From: Tessaracoccus flavescens | GTDB taxonomy: Bacteria; Actinomycetota; Actinomycetes; Propionibacteriales; Propionibacteriaceae | Direction: 5' to 3' | Assembly: GCF_001998865.1 (NCBI RefSeq) | Contig: NZ_CP019607.1 | Span: 3,286,001-3,350,000 of the forward strand | DNA: 64,000 nt | Shown here: positions 57,443 to 64,000 of the stretch, in pieces | How positions within the stretch are numbered: the first letter of the stretch is position 1 | Layout of the letters: the number at the start of each line of letters is the position of its first letter | Program-made: the position numbers and the translations under genes | Notes under the pieces: generated by a model | What the model was told of the DNA's origin: nothing | Seen by the model: the letters and a program-made list of their open reading frames with translations, nothing else | Databases searched by the model: none

Positions 57443-60094
57443 ATGTTGACCTCCGAGATCCGGAGCCGGTTCATCGACTTCTTCGCCAAGCGCGAGCATG
57501 TCGACGTGCCGAGCGCCTCGCTGCTCTACAACGACCCCACCCTGCTGTTCGTCAACGCAGGTATGGTCCCGTTCAAGCCCTACTTCATCGGCGACGAGCC
57601 GGCCCCGTACGCGCGCGCCGTCTCCGCCCAGAAGTGCGTGCGCACCCTCGACATCGACGAGGTCGGCAAGACCACCCGCCACGGCACCTTCTTCCAGATG
57701 CTCGGCAACTTCTCCTTCGGCGACTACTTCAAGGAAGGCGCCATCCGGTTCGCGTGGGACCTCGTCACCTCAAGCGAGGAGGACGGCGGCCTCGGCTTCG
57801 ACCCGGAGAAGGTGTGGGTCACCGCACTCTTCGGCGACCAGGAGACCATCGACCTGTGGCTGAAGGTCGGCATCCCGCGCGAACGGATCCAGGAGCGCGG
57901 CCTCAAGGACAACTACTGGCACATGGGCGTACCCGGTCCGGGCGGACCCTGCTCCGAGATCTACATCGACCGCGGCCCGGAGTTCGGAGCCGACGGTGGC
58001 CCGGAGGCCGACGAGGACCGCTTCCTCGAGATCTGGAACCTGGTCTTCCAGCAGGAGGAGCTCTCCGCCGTCCGCGCGAAGGACGACTTCGACGTGCTGC
58101 GCCCCCTCCCGCACAAGAACATCGACACCGGTGCCGGTCTCGAGCGCATCGCGTTGCTCAAGCAGGGCGTCGCGAACATGTACGAGATCGACGAGGTGTA
58201 CCCCGTCATCGCGAAGGCCGCCGAGCTCTCCGGTAAGACCTACGGCGACAACGCCGAAGACGACGTCCGCTTCCGCGTCGTGGCCGATCACGTCCGCTCC
58301 AGCCTGATGCTGATGACCGACGGCGTCACCCCCGGCAACGAGGCGCGCGGCTACGTGCTGCGTCGACTGCTGCGCCGCGTCATCCGCGCGATGCGCCTGC
58401 TCGGGGTCAACGAGCCGGTGCTGCTCGAACTGCTGCCCGTCTCGCGCGATCTGATGCGGGTCTCCTACCCGGACATCGACGCGAACTGGCCCCGCGTGGC
58501 CGAGGCCGCCGAGGCCGAGGAGAAGGCGTTCCGCCGCACCCTGCAGGCGGGCACCGTGATGTTCGACTCCGCCGTCGAGGAGGCCGGAGCCGCGAAGTCG
58601 ACGGCGCTGCCCGGCGAGAAGGCCTTCCAGCTGCACGACACCTACGGCTTCCCGATCGACCTGACCATGGAGATGGCGGCCGAGCAGGGGCTCAGCGTCG
58701 ACCGCGCCAAGTTCGACGAGCTGATGCGCGAGCAGAAGGAACGCGCGCGTGCCGATGCCAAGGCGAAGAAGGGCGGCGCGGCGAGCCTCGAGGCCTACCG
58801 CGAGCTGCGCGAGGGCGGCGAGGTGCCGTTCCTCGGCTACACCGACCTCGACGTCTCGACGAAGGTGCGCGGCATCATCTCCGACGGACGCTCGGTCGAT
58901 CGCGCCCTCGACGGCACCACCGTCGAGATCGTGCTGCAGGAGACCCCGTTCTACGCCGAGTCCGGCGGTCAGGACGCCGACCGCGGCGTCATCGTCGGCG
59001 ACGGGTTCAACCTGAACGTGATCGACGTGCAGCGCCCCGTCCCCGGGCTGGTGGTGCACCGCGTCGAGGTGCTCGGCGAGCTGGCGCTGGGTGCCGACGT
59101 CGACGCGAAGGTCGACGCCGTCGCGCGGCACGGCTCCTGCCAGGCGCACACCGCCACCCACATCGTGCACGCCGCGCTGCGGGAACTGGTCGGCGAGACC
59201 GCGACCCAGGCCGGCTCCTACAACAAGCCCGGCTACATGCGCTTCGACTTCTCCTCGACGCATGGGCTCAGCGAGCAGCTCAAGGCCGAGCTCGAGGGCC
59301 GCGCCAACGAGGCCATCGCCGACAACTTCGCCGTCACGGCCAACGAGATGCCGCTCGAGGAGGCAAAGGCGCTCGGCGCGATGGCCATGTTCGGTGAGAA
59401 GTACCCGCCGATCGTCCGGATGGTCGAGCTTGCCGGGCCGTGGTCGCGCGAGCTGTGCGGCGGCACCCACGTGGCAACGACGTCCGAGATCGGCATGCTC
59501 AACCTGCTGTCCGAGTCGTCGATCGGCTCGGGCGTGCGGCGGGTCGAGGCCCTCGTGGCCGCCGACGCCTTCAACAAGTTCGCGGCCGAGCGCGCGCTCG
59601 TGTCCGCGTTGACCGACACGCTGCGGGTCCAGCCCGACCAGCTCGTCGGCCGCGTCGAGAAGCTGATCAGCCAGCTCAAGGACGCCGAGAAGCAGATCGC
59701 GAAGCTCAACTCCGAGAAGCTGCTCGCCTCCTCGGCACAGCTGGTCGACCGTGCGGTCGACGTCAACGGGGTCCGCTACCTGGGCGTGCACACGCCAGGC
59801 GTGGTCGGGGGAGAGTTGCGCACGCTCGTGCTGGACCTCCGCGAGCGCCTTGGCTCGGGCCCGGCGGTCGTCGCGATCGTAGGCGGCGCCGAAAAGCCGA
59901 CCGCCGTCGTCGCGACCAACGAGGCGGCCCGGGGTCTCGGGCTCCGCGCCGGCCAGTTGATCTCAGTCGCGAGCGCCGCCCTCGGCGGCAAGGGTGGCGG
60001 AAAGGACGACCTGGCGCAGGGCGGCGGGACCGACGCGTCCGCCGCTCCGGCGGCGCTGGCCGCCGTCAGCGCCGCGCTGGAGACGCGTGGCTGA
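57443..60094 (+). CDS. alaS: Alanine--tRNA ligase
   Basis: The 883-residue synthetase has the class II catalytic core at its start (RSRFIDFFAKREHVDVPSA, FVNAGMVPFKPYF). Editing-domain zinc ligands are HTATHIVHAAL and CGGTHVATTSEIG. The C-terminal C-Ala domain includes GGAEKPTAVVATN and GGKGGGKDDLAQGGG. All key motifs are present. It overlaps ruvX by eight bases. Confidence 0.97.
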   Translation: MLTSEIRSRFIDFFAKREHVDVPSASLLYNDPTLLFVNAGMVPFKPYFIGDEPAPYARAVSAQKCVRTLDIDEVGKTTRHGTFFQMLGNFSFGDYFKEGAIRFAWDLVTSSEEDGGLGFDPEKVWVTALFGDQETIDLWLKVGIPRERIQERGLKDNYWHMGVPGPGGPCSEIYIDRGPEFGADGGPEADEDRFLEIWNLVFQQEELSAVRAKDDFDVLRPLPHKNIDTGAGLERIALLKQGVANMYEIDEVYPVIAKAAELSGKTYGDNAEDDVRFRVVADHVRSSLMLMTDGVTPGNEARGYVLRRLLRRVIRAMRLLGVNEPVLLELLPVSRDLMRVSYPDIDANWPRVAEAAEAEEKAFRRTLQAGTVMFDSAVEEAGAAKSTALPGEKAFQLHDTYGFPIDLTMEMAAEQGLSVDRAKFDELMREQKERARADAKAKKGGAASLEAYRELREGGEVPFLGYTDLDVSTKVRGIISDGRSVDRALDGTTVEIVLQETPFYAESGGQDADRGVIVGDGFNLNVIDVQRPVPGLVVHRVEVLGELALGADVDAKVDAVARHGSCQAHTATHIVHAALRELVGETATQAGSYNKPGYMRFDFSSTHGLSEQLKAELEGRANEAIADNFAVTANEMPLEEAKALGAMAMFGEKYPPIVRMVELAGPWSRELCGGTHVATTSEIGMLNLLSESSIGSGVRRVEALVAADAFNKFAAERALVSALTDTLRVQPDQLVGRVEKLISQLKDAEKQIAKLNSEKLLASSAQLVDRAVDVNGVRYLGVHTPGVVGGELRTLVLDLRERLGSGPAVVAIVGGAEKPTAVVATNEAARGLGLRAGQLISVASAALGGKGGGKDDLAQGGGTDASAAPAALAAVSAALETRG

Positions 60095-60548
60095 CGCCGT
60101 CCGCCTCGGCATCGACTGGGGTAAGGCGAGGATCGGGGTGTCCGCGGCCAACGCGGGCACCTCCTTCGCCTATCCGGTAGAGACCGTCAAGGCCGGCGCC
60201 GATGAACTGCGCCGACTGGTGGCACTCGTCACCGAGTACGAGCCGGGCGTCATCTACGTCGGGCTGCCCCTCACGCTGGCGGGTGAGCGCAGCTTCGCCG
60301 CCCAGTTCGTGCAGGAGAAGGCGGAGGCGTTGGCCTCGGCGGTGTCCCCGATCGAGGTGAGGCTGGTCGACGAGAGGATGAGTACCGCCTCGGCATCGCG
60401 TAGCCTAGGCAGTGCGGGCCGACGCTCGAAGCAGCAGCGCACGGTCATCGACCAGGCCGCTGCGGTGGAGATTCTGCAGCGGGCGTTGGACGGCGAGGAG
60501 CGCGAGGGCGCACCCGTAGGTCAGCCCGTGGTGAAGGAGGAGCGGTGA
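60087..60548 (+). CDS. ruvX: Putative pre-16S rRNA nuclease RuvX (YqgF)
   Basis: The 153-residue RNase H-like nuclease trims 16S rRNA ends in other bacteria. LGIDWGKARIGVSAAN carries the first aspartate, with tryptophan where many relatives have Val or Pro. VGLPLTLAGERS, VRLVDERMSTASAS and QAAAVEILQ complete the fold. I used the GTG at 60087 inside the end of alaS. It overlaps mltG by four bases. Confidence 0.92.
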   Translation: MADAVRLGIDWGKARIGVSAANAGTSFAYPVETVKAGADELRRLVALVTEYEPGVIYVGLPLTLAGERSFAAQFVQEKAEALASAVSPIEVRLVDERMSTASASRSLGSAGRRSKQQRTVIDQAAAVEILQRALDGEEREGAPVGQPVVKEER

Positions 60549-61663
60549 GCCCAGCGTTCATTGACAACGACGGACGCCTGAACTGGCGCAAGATCGGCTA
60601 CCACGCGCGCAGCGCCTTCGCGGTGCTGCTCGCCGCGGCCGTGCTCGGCGGTGGCGGCTGGTACGTCTATGCCAAGGCCAACGAGGCCTACGTCGAGTGG
60701 CGCACCGAAGAGGACTACATCGGCGAGGGCAAGGAGAAGGTCGAGGTCCTGATCCCGCGCGGAGCAGGTTCCACCCAGATCGGTGACCTGCTCACCGAGG
60801 CAGGCGTGATCAAGTCGACGAAGGCCTTCCGCTCGGCCGTCGAGGACGCAGGCGCCCGCGACAAGCTCCAGTACGGCAGGTTCGCGCTGAAGAAGGAACT
60901 GCCCGCCGCCACGGCACTCGAGATGCTGCTCGATCCGAAGAACGTGGTCAACGAGAAGGTGACCTTCCCCGAAGGCACGACGTTCGCGGAGCAGCAGGCG
61001 ATCATGGCTGAGAAGTTCGGCGTCTCCGCGGAGGAGCTGAAGACCGCCGCCTCGATCTCCTACGACGCGCTTCCCGCCTACGCGGGAGGCAGACTCGAGG
61101 GCTACACCTTCCCGTCCACCTACCAGGTGGTCGAACCCGTCGTCCCGTCATCGGTGGTCGGCACCCAGTTGCGCCAGTTCGGCAGGATCGCGGAGAAGCT
61201 GGAGCTGGAGTCGAAGGCCCAGGCGTTGGGCACCACCCCCCATGCGGTCGTGACCACGGCCTCGATCATCGCGAGCGAGGTCACCAATCCCGACGACCAG
61301 CCGATGGTCGCGGCGGTGATCTACAACCGGCTCAACAAGGGCATGATGCTCCAGATGGACTCGACAGTCCACTACGCGGTCGGCAAGGCAGGCAAGGTCA
61401 CCACGACGGCCGAGGACCGCAAGGATCCCTCCCCCTACAACACCTACATGCACAAGGGCCTGCCACCCGGCCCGATCAGCAACCCGGGCGAGACCGCGCT
61501 GTCCGCCGCGCTCAACCCGGCGGCCACCGACGCGCTCTTCTTCGTCACGGTCAACCTCGACACTGGCGAGACCCGGTTCGCCGCGACGGCAGAGGAACAC
61601 GAGGCGAACGTCAAGCTCTTCCAGCAGTGGTGCAGCGCGAACAAGGACCGCGGGCTCTGCTGA
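60545..61663 (+). CDS. mltG: Endolytic transglycosylase MltG
   Basis: The 372-residue protein cuts nascent peptidoglycan to end strand growth. One N-terminal helix (SAFAVLLAAAVLGGGGWYVY) anchors it. A LysM-like part includes EKVEVLIPRGAGSTQIGDLL. The catalytic YceG domain has ASIIASEVTNPDDQPMVAAV, whose glutamate is the catalytic acid, then IYNRLNKGMMLQMDSTVHYA. GTG start overlaps ruvX, and the stop overlaps aroE by one base. Confidence 0.95.
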   Translation: MSPAFIDNDGRLNWRKIGYHARSAFAVLLAAAVLGGGGWYVYAKANEAYVEWRTEEDYIGEGKEKVEVLIPRGAGSTQIGDLLTEAGVIKSTKAFRSAVEDAGARDKLQYGRFALKKELPAATALEMLLDPKNVVNEKVTFPEGTTFAEQQAIMAEKFGVSAEELKTAASISYDALPAYAGGRLEGYTFPSTYQVVEPVVPSSVVGTQLRQFGRIAEKLELESKAQALGTTPHAVVTTASIIASEVTNPDDQPMVAAVIYNRLNKGMMLQMDSTVHYAVGKAGKVTTTAEDRKDPSPYNTYMHKGLPPGPISNPGETALSAALNPAATDALFFVTVNLDTGETRFAATAEEHEANVKLFQQWCSANKDRGLC

Positions 61664-62472
61664 TGCGCTGCGGCGTGATCGGTGACCCGGCGGGTCACTC
61701 GCTCTCGCCCGCCATCCACCGGGCGGGCTACGCGCTCAACCGGCTCGACTGGAGCTACGACGCGTACACGGTCCACCCGGAGGACCTCGCGGAGTTCGTC
61801 ACGCAACGGGCGGCAGATCCCCAGTGGGCAGGGCTCAGCGTCACCGCCCCCCACAAGGAGGCGATCCTCGCCTTCGGCGAGCCCGACGAGCCGACCCTGC
61901 TGGTCGGAGGTGGCAACACGATCGTCTTCGGCGAGCAGGCGCGGATCCACAACACCGACGTCCCGGGCTTCGTCGGCGCCTGGCGCGCCCACTCGCTCGC
62001 GACGCCGCGCAGCGCTGCGGTCCTCGGCAACGGCGCGACGGCCCGCTCGATCGTGTTGGCCCTCGCCGGGCTCGGTGCGCGCGAGCTGACGGTGCTCGCC
62101 CGACGGCCCGAGCGCGCGGCCCCGCTGCTCGACCTGGCGGGAATGCTCGGACTGGCCGCCGAGGTGCGGCTCCTGGGTGACTCCCTGGAGCGGGTCGACC
62201 TCGTCGCGAGCACCATCCCGGCCGACGCCGCCGCCCCGCACGCGGAGGCCCTCTCCGCCGCGGCAGGCACCGTCTTCGACGTCGTCTACGATCCCTGGCC
62301 GACCCCCTTGACCGCGGCCGCGCAACGCGAAGGCCTCGCTGTCCTGAACGGGCTCGACCTGCTCGCAGGTCAGGCGGTCGACCAGTTCTTCCTGCTGACC
62401 GGACATCGGGTCACCTTCGAACAGTGCCGTTCGGCAGCCGGTCGCGAACTCAAGGCACGCGCCGCACTCTGA
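61663..62472 (+). CDS. aroE: Shikimate dehydrogenase
   Basis: The 269-residue enzyme reduces dehydroshikimate with NADPH. Shikimate contacts are [12 protein letters not shown] and the lysine in [10 protein letters not shown]. The catalytic pair is completed by the aspartate in [12 protein letters not shown]. The NADP loop is [14 protein letters not shown]. The ATG at 61663 shares a base with the mltG stop. It begins the shikimate cluster. Confidence 0.95.
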   Translation: MRCGVIGDPAGHSLSPAIHRAGYALNRLDWSYDAYTVHPEDLAEFVTQRAADPQWAGLSVTAPHKEAILAFGEPDEPTLLVGGGNTIVFGEQARIHNTDVPGFVGAWRAHSLATPRSAAVLGNGATARSIVLALAGLGARELTVLARRPERAAPLLDLAGMLGLAAEVRLLGDSLERVDLVASTIPADAAAPHAEALSAAAGTVFDVVYDPWPTPLTAAAQREGLAVLNGLDLLAGQAVDQFFLLTGHRVTFEQCRSAAGRELKARAAL

Positions 62473-62478
62473 CACAAT
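62473..62478 (+). promoter_or_regulatory. -10-like CACAAT box of aroC (leaderless)
   Basis: CACAAT is followed by seven bases and the ATG at 62486. The same box stands before hisI. It overlaps the alternative ATG at 62477, which argues for 62486 as the real start. Confidence 0.45.
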
Positions 62479-62485
62479 GGCGCCT

Positions 62486-63685
62486 ATGCTGCGCTACCTG
62501 ACCGCCGGTGAATCTCACGGCCAAGCCCTGATCGCGACCATGGAGGGCATTCCTGCCCACGTCCGCGTCGGGGTCGAGGAGATCGCCGAGAACCTGCGGC
62601 GTCGCCGGCTCGGCGTCGGGCGCGGTGCCCGGATGAAGTTCGAGGCCGACGAGGTCACCCTCCTGGGCGGGTTCCGTCACGGCGAGACCCTCGGCTCTCC
62701 GATCGCGATCCAGGTCGGCAACACCGAGTGGCCGAAGTGGCAGCAGGTCATGGCGCCTGGAGAGGTGGATGAGGAGACCCTCGCCCAGCTCGCCCGTAAC
62801 GCCCCGCTCACCAGGCCCCGACCCGGCCACGCCGACCTCGCGGGCATGCAGAAGTACGACTGGGACGAGGCCCGGCCCATCCTGGAGCGCGCCTCGGCCC
62901 GCGAGACGGCGGCGAGGGTCGCGCTCGGCACCATCGCCCAGGCGTTCCTGCGCCAGGCGTTCGGGATCACCCTGCTCAGCCACGTCGTCGAGTTCGGCAG
63001 CATCAAGGCGTCCCGCGCCGACCTGCCGACCATCGACGATCTCGAGGCGATCGACGCCGACCCCGCGCGCTGCTTCGACCCGGAGGCGTCGCTCAAGATG
63101 CAGGCGGAGGTCGAGGCGTGTCACCGCGACGGCGACACCCTCGGCGGTGTCGTCGAGGTGGTCGCGTGGGGCCTGCCGCCGGGCCTCGGCTCGCATTCGC
63201 AGGGTGACCGTCGCCTCGACGCGCGCCTCGCGGGCGCACTGATGGGCATCCAGGCGATCAAGGGGGTCGAGGTCGGAGACGGATTCGAGCTCGCCCGCAC
63301 CCGCGGTTCCCTCGCGCATGACGAGATCGTCCCTGCCGAGGGTGGGGGAGTCTCGCGCGCCTCGCACCGCTCCGGTGGGACGGAGGGGGGCATGTCGACA
63401 GGTGAGGTGCTGCGCGTGCGAGCCGCCATGAAGCCGATCGCCACCGTCCCACGCGCCCTCCGGACGATCGACACCATCACCGGTGAGGAGGCGAAGGCCC
63501 ACCACCAGCGCTCCGATGTCACCGCCGTCCCGGCCGCAGGCGTCGTCGCGGAGGCCATGGTCGCCCTCGTCATCGCGGAGGCTGCGCTCGAGAAGTTCGG
63601 CGGCGACTCCGTCGGCGAGGCCAGGCGCAACTACGAGTCGTACCTTGCCGACGTGAAGGCCCGCGGGTTGGAGATCGGCCGATGA
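62486..63685 (+). CDS. aroC: Chorismate synthase
   Basis: The 399-residue FMN enzyme makes chorismate, the branch point feeding TrpE in this same window. Family signatures are present: [71 protein letters not shown] and [21 protein letters not shown] chose the ATG at 62486 rather than 62477, because the family starts [12 protein letters not shown]. It overlaps aroK by four bases. Confidence 0.96.
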   Translation: MLRYLTAGESHGQALIATMEGIPAHVRVGVEEIAENLRRRRLGVGRGARMKFEADEVTLLGGFRHGETLGSPIAIQVGNTEWPKWQQVMAPGEVDEETLAQLARNAPLTRPRPGHADLAGMQKYDWDEARPILERASARETAARVALGTIAQAFLRQAFGITLLSHVVEFGSIKASRADLPTIDDLEAIDADPARCFDPEASLKMQAEVEACHRDGDTLGGVVEVVAWGLPPGLGSHSQGDRRLDARLAGALMGIQAIKGVEVGDGFELARTRGSLAHDEIVPAEGGGVSRASHRSGGTEGGMSTGEVLRVRAAMKPIATVPRALRTIDTITGEEAKAHHQRSDVTAVPAAGVVAEAMVALVIAEAALEKFGGDSVGEARRNYESYLADVKARGLEIGR

Positions 63686-64000
63686 GTATCGTCCTGATCG
63701 GAGCCCCGGGGGCAGGCAAGTCCACCGTCGGAAAGCGCCTCGCAAAGCGGCTGGGGAAGAGCTTCGTCGACGTCGACCACCGGATCGAGCAGGTCGTCGG
63801 CAAGCCGATCGCCGAGATCTTCGCCGACGAAGGCGAGGCGCACTTCCGCGCCCTCGAACAGGAGGCGACCCTCGAACTGCTGGAGAGCCACGATGTGCTC
63901 GCCCTCGGTGGCGGCGCCGTGATGAACGAGGCCATCCGCGAGGCGCTGGAGGGCCACGAGGTGATCTGGCTCAAGGTCTCCGTCGGCCAGGCGAGCCGAC
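63682..64000 (+). CDS. aroK: Shikimate kinase (partial at right edge)
   Basis: About 106 residues are visible before the window ends. The P-loop is [18 protein letters not shown], and the shikimate-binding aspartate lies in [37 protein letters not shown] and [13 protein letters not shown] are standard. The ATG overlaps the aroC stop. The C-terminal lid region lies outside the window. The run aroE-aroC-aroK suggests that aroB follows. Confidence 0.95.
   Translation, partial: MSIVLIGAPGAGKSTVGKRLAKRLGKSFVDVDHRIEQVVGKPIAEIFADEGEAHFRALEQEATLELLESHDVLALGGGAVMNEAIREALEGHEVIWLKVSVGQASR

Noticed and set aside
62477..62485. ATG at 62477 as the start of chorismate synthase
   Set aside because: The family begins at [12 protein letters not shown] (62486), and the first ATG overlaps the likely -10 box.

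Overview
This is a high-GC actinobacterial chromosome segment. Several features point to the family Propionibacteriaceae (a Tessaracoccus-like organism), although the genus is inference. They are a TIGR03085-type mycothiol-era protein, a PriA-type HisA, the trp-operon membrane protein next to an HGxxPAAW protein, a bifunctional Rel, and the gene order rarA-DUF948-alaS-ruvX-mltG-aroE-aroC-aroK. No rRNA, tRNA or CRISPR array was recognised.

Layout. Positions 1-4515 are a nest of mobile DNA. An ISL3-family transposase gene, cut by the left window edge, is split by a complete group II intron (225-2406) that encodes its own reverse transcriptase/maturase. Further downstream the gene has a one-base frameshift and is interrupted again by a 1.3-kb single-gene tyrosine-recombinase element (about 3148-4451) with 87-bp inverted terminal repeats and a 32-bp perfect palindrome at one end only. 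After this come an orphan trpB on the minus strand, a TIGR03085 protein and a MOSC protein. A hisI-trpE-(membrane protein)-(HGxxPAAW)-trpC-trpB-trpA operon ends at 12.7 kb. A minus-strand MFS transporter and a frameshifted membrane protein lead to the glutamate synthase pair gltB-gltD (15.4-21.4 kb), rpiB, dnaE (22.3-25.8 kb) and a hisD-hisC-hisB-hisH-priA run (26.4-30.8 kb).

Downstream of priA is an unusual lipid-like cassette (30.8-35.5 kb): a fatty-acyl-reductase/HAD fusion, a LarA/DUF2088-like protein and an acyltransferase-fold protein that has lost its catalytic motif. Housekeeping clusters follow: yebC-ruvC-ruvA-ruvB-yajC-secD-secF-apt, a K+ channel, rel, a DUF349 protein facing a metallo-hydrolase, hisS, an F420-reductase-like gene, aspS, a PTS permease remnant, a Bcr-type MFS exporter, a lipoprotein, rarA, two small membrane proteins, alaS, ruvX, mltG and the start of the shikimate cluster aroE-aroC-aroK (cut by the right edge).

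How the parts fit. The window holds most of the tryptophan and histidine pathways. trpD, trpG, trpF and hisF are not here; PriA probably supplies the TrpF step, and aroE/aroC/aroK feed chorismate to TrpE. A recurring promoter design is visible: a TAnnnT (or CACAAT) -10 box lies only 6-8 bases before the start codon at more than ten genes, implying many leaderless mRNAs. Two genes (hisH and the broken membrane-protein gene at 14244) appear to begin with CTG. Several reading-frame breaks, some in G runs, may be real decay or assembly errors.
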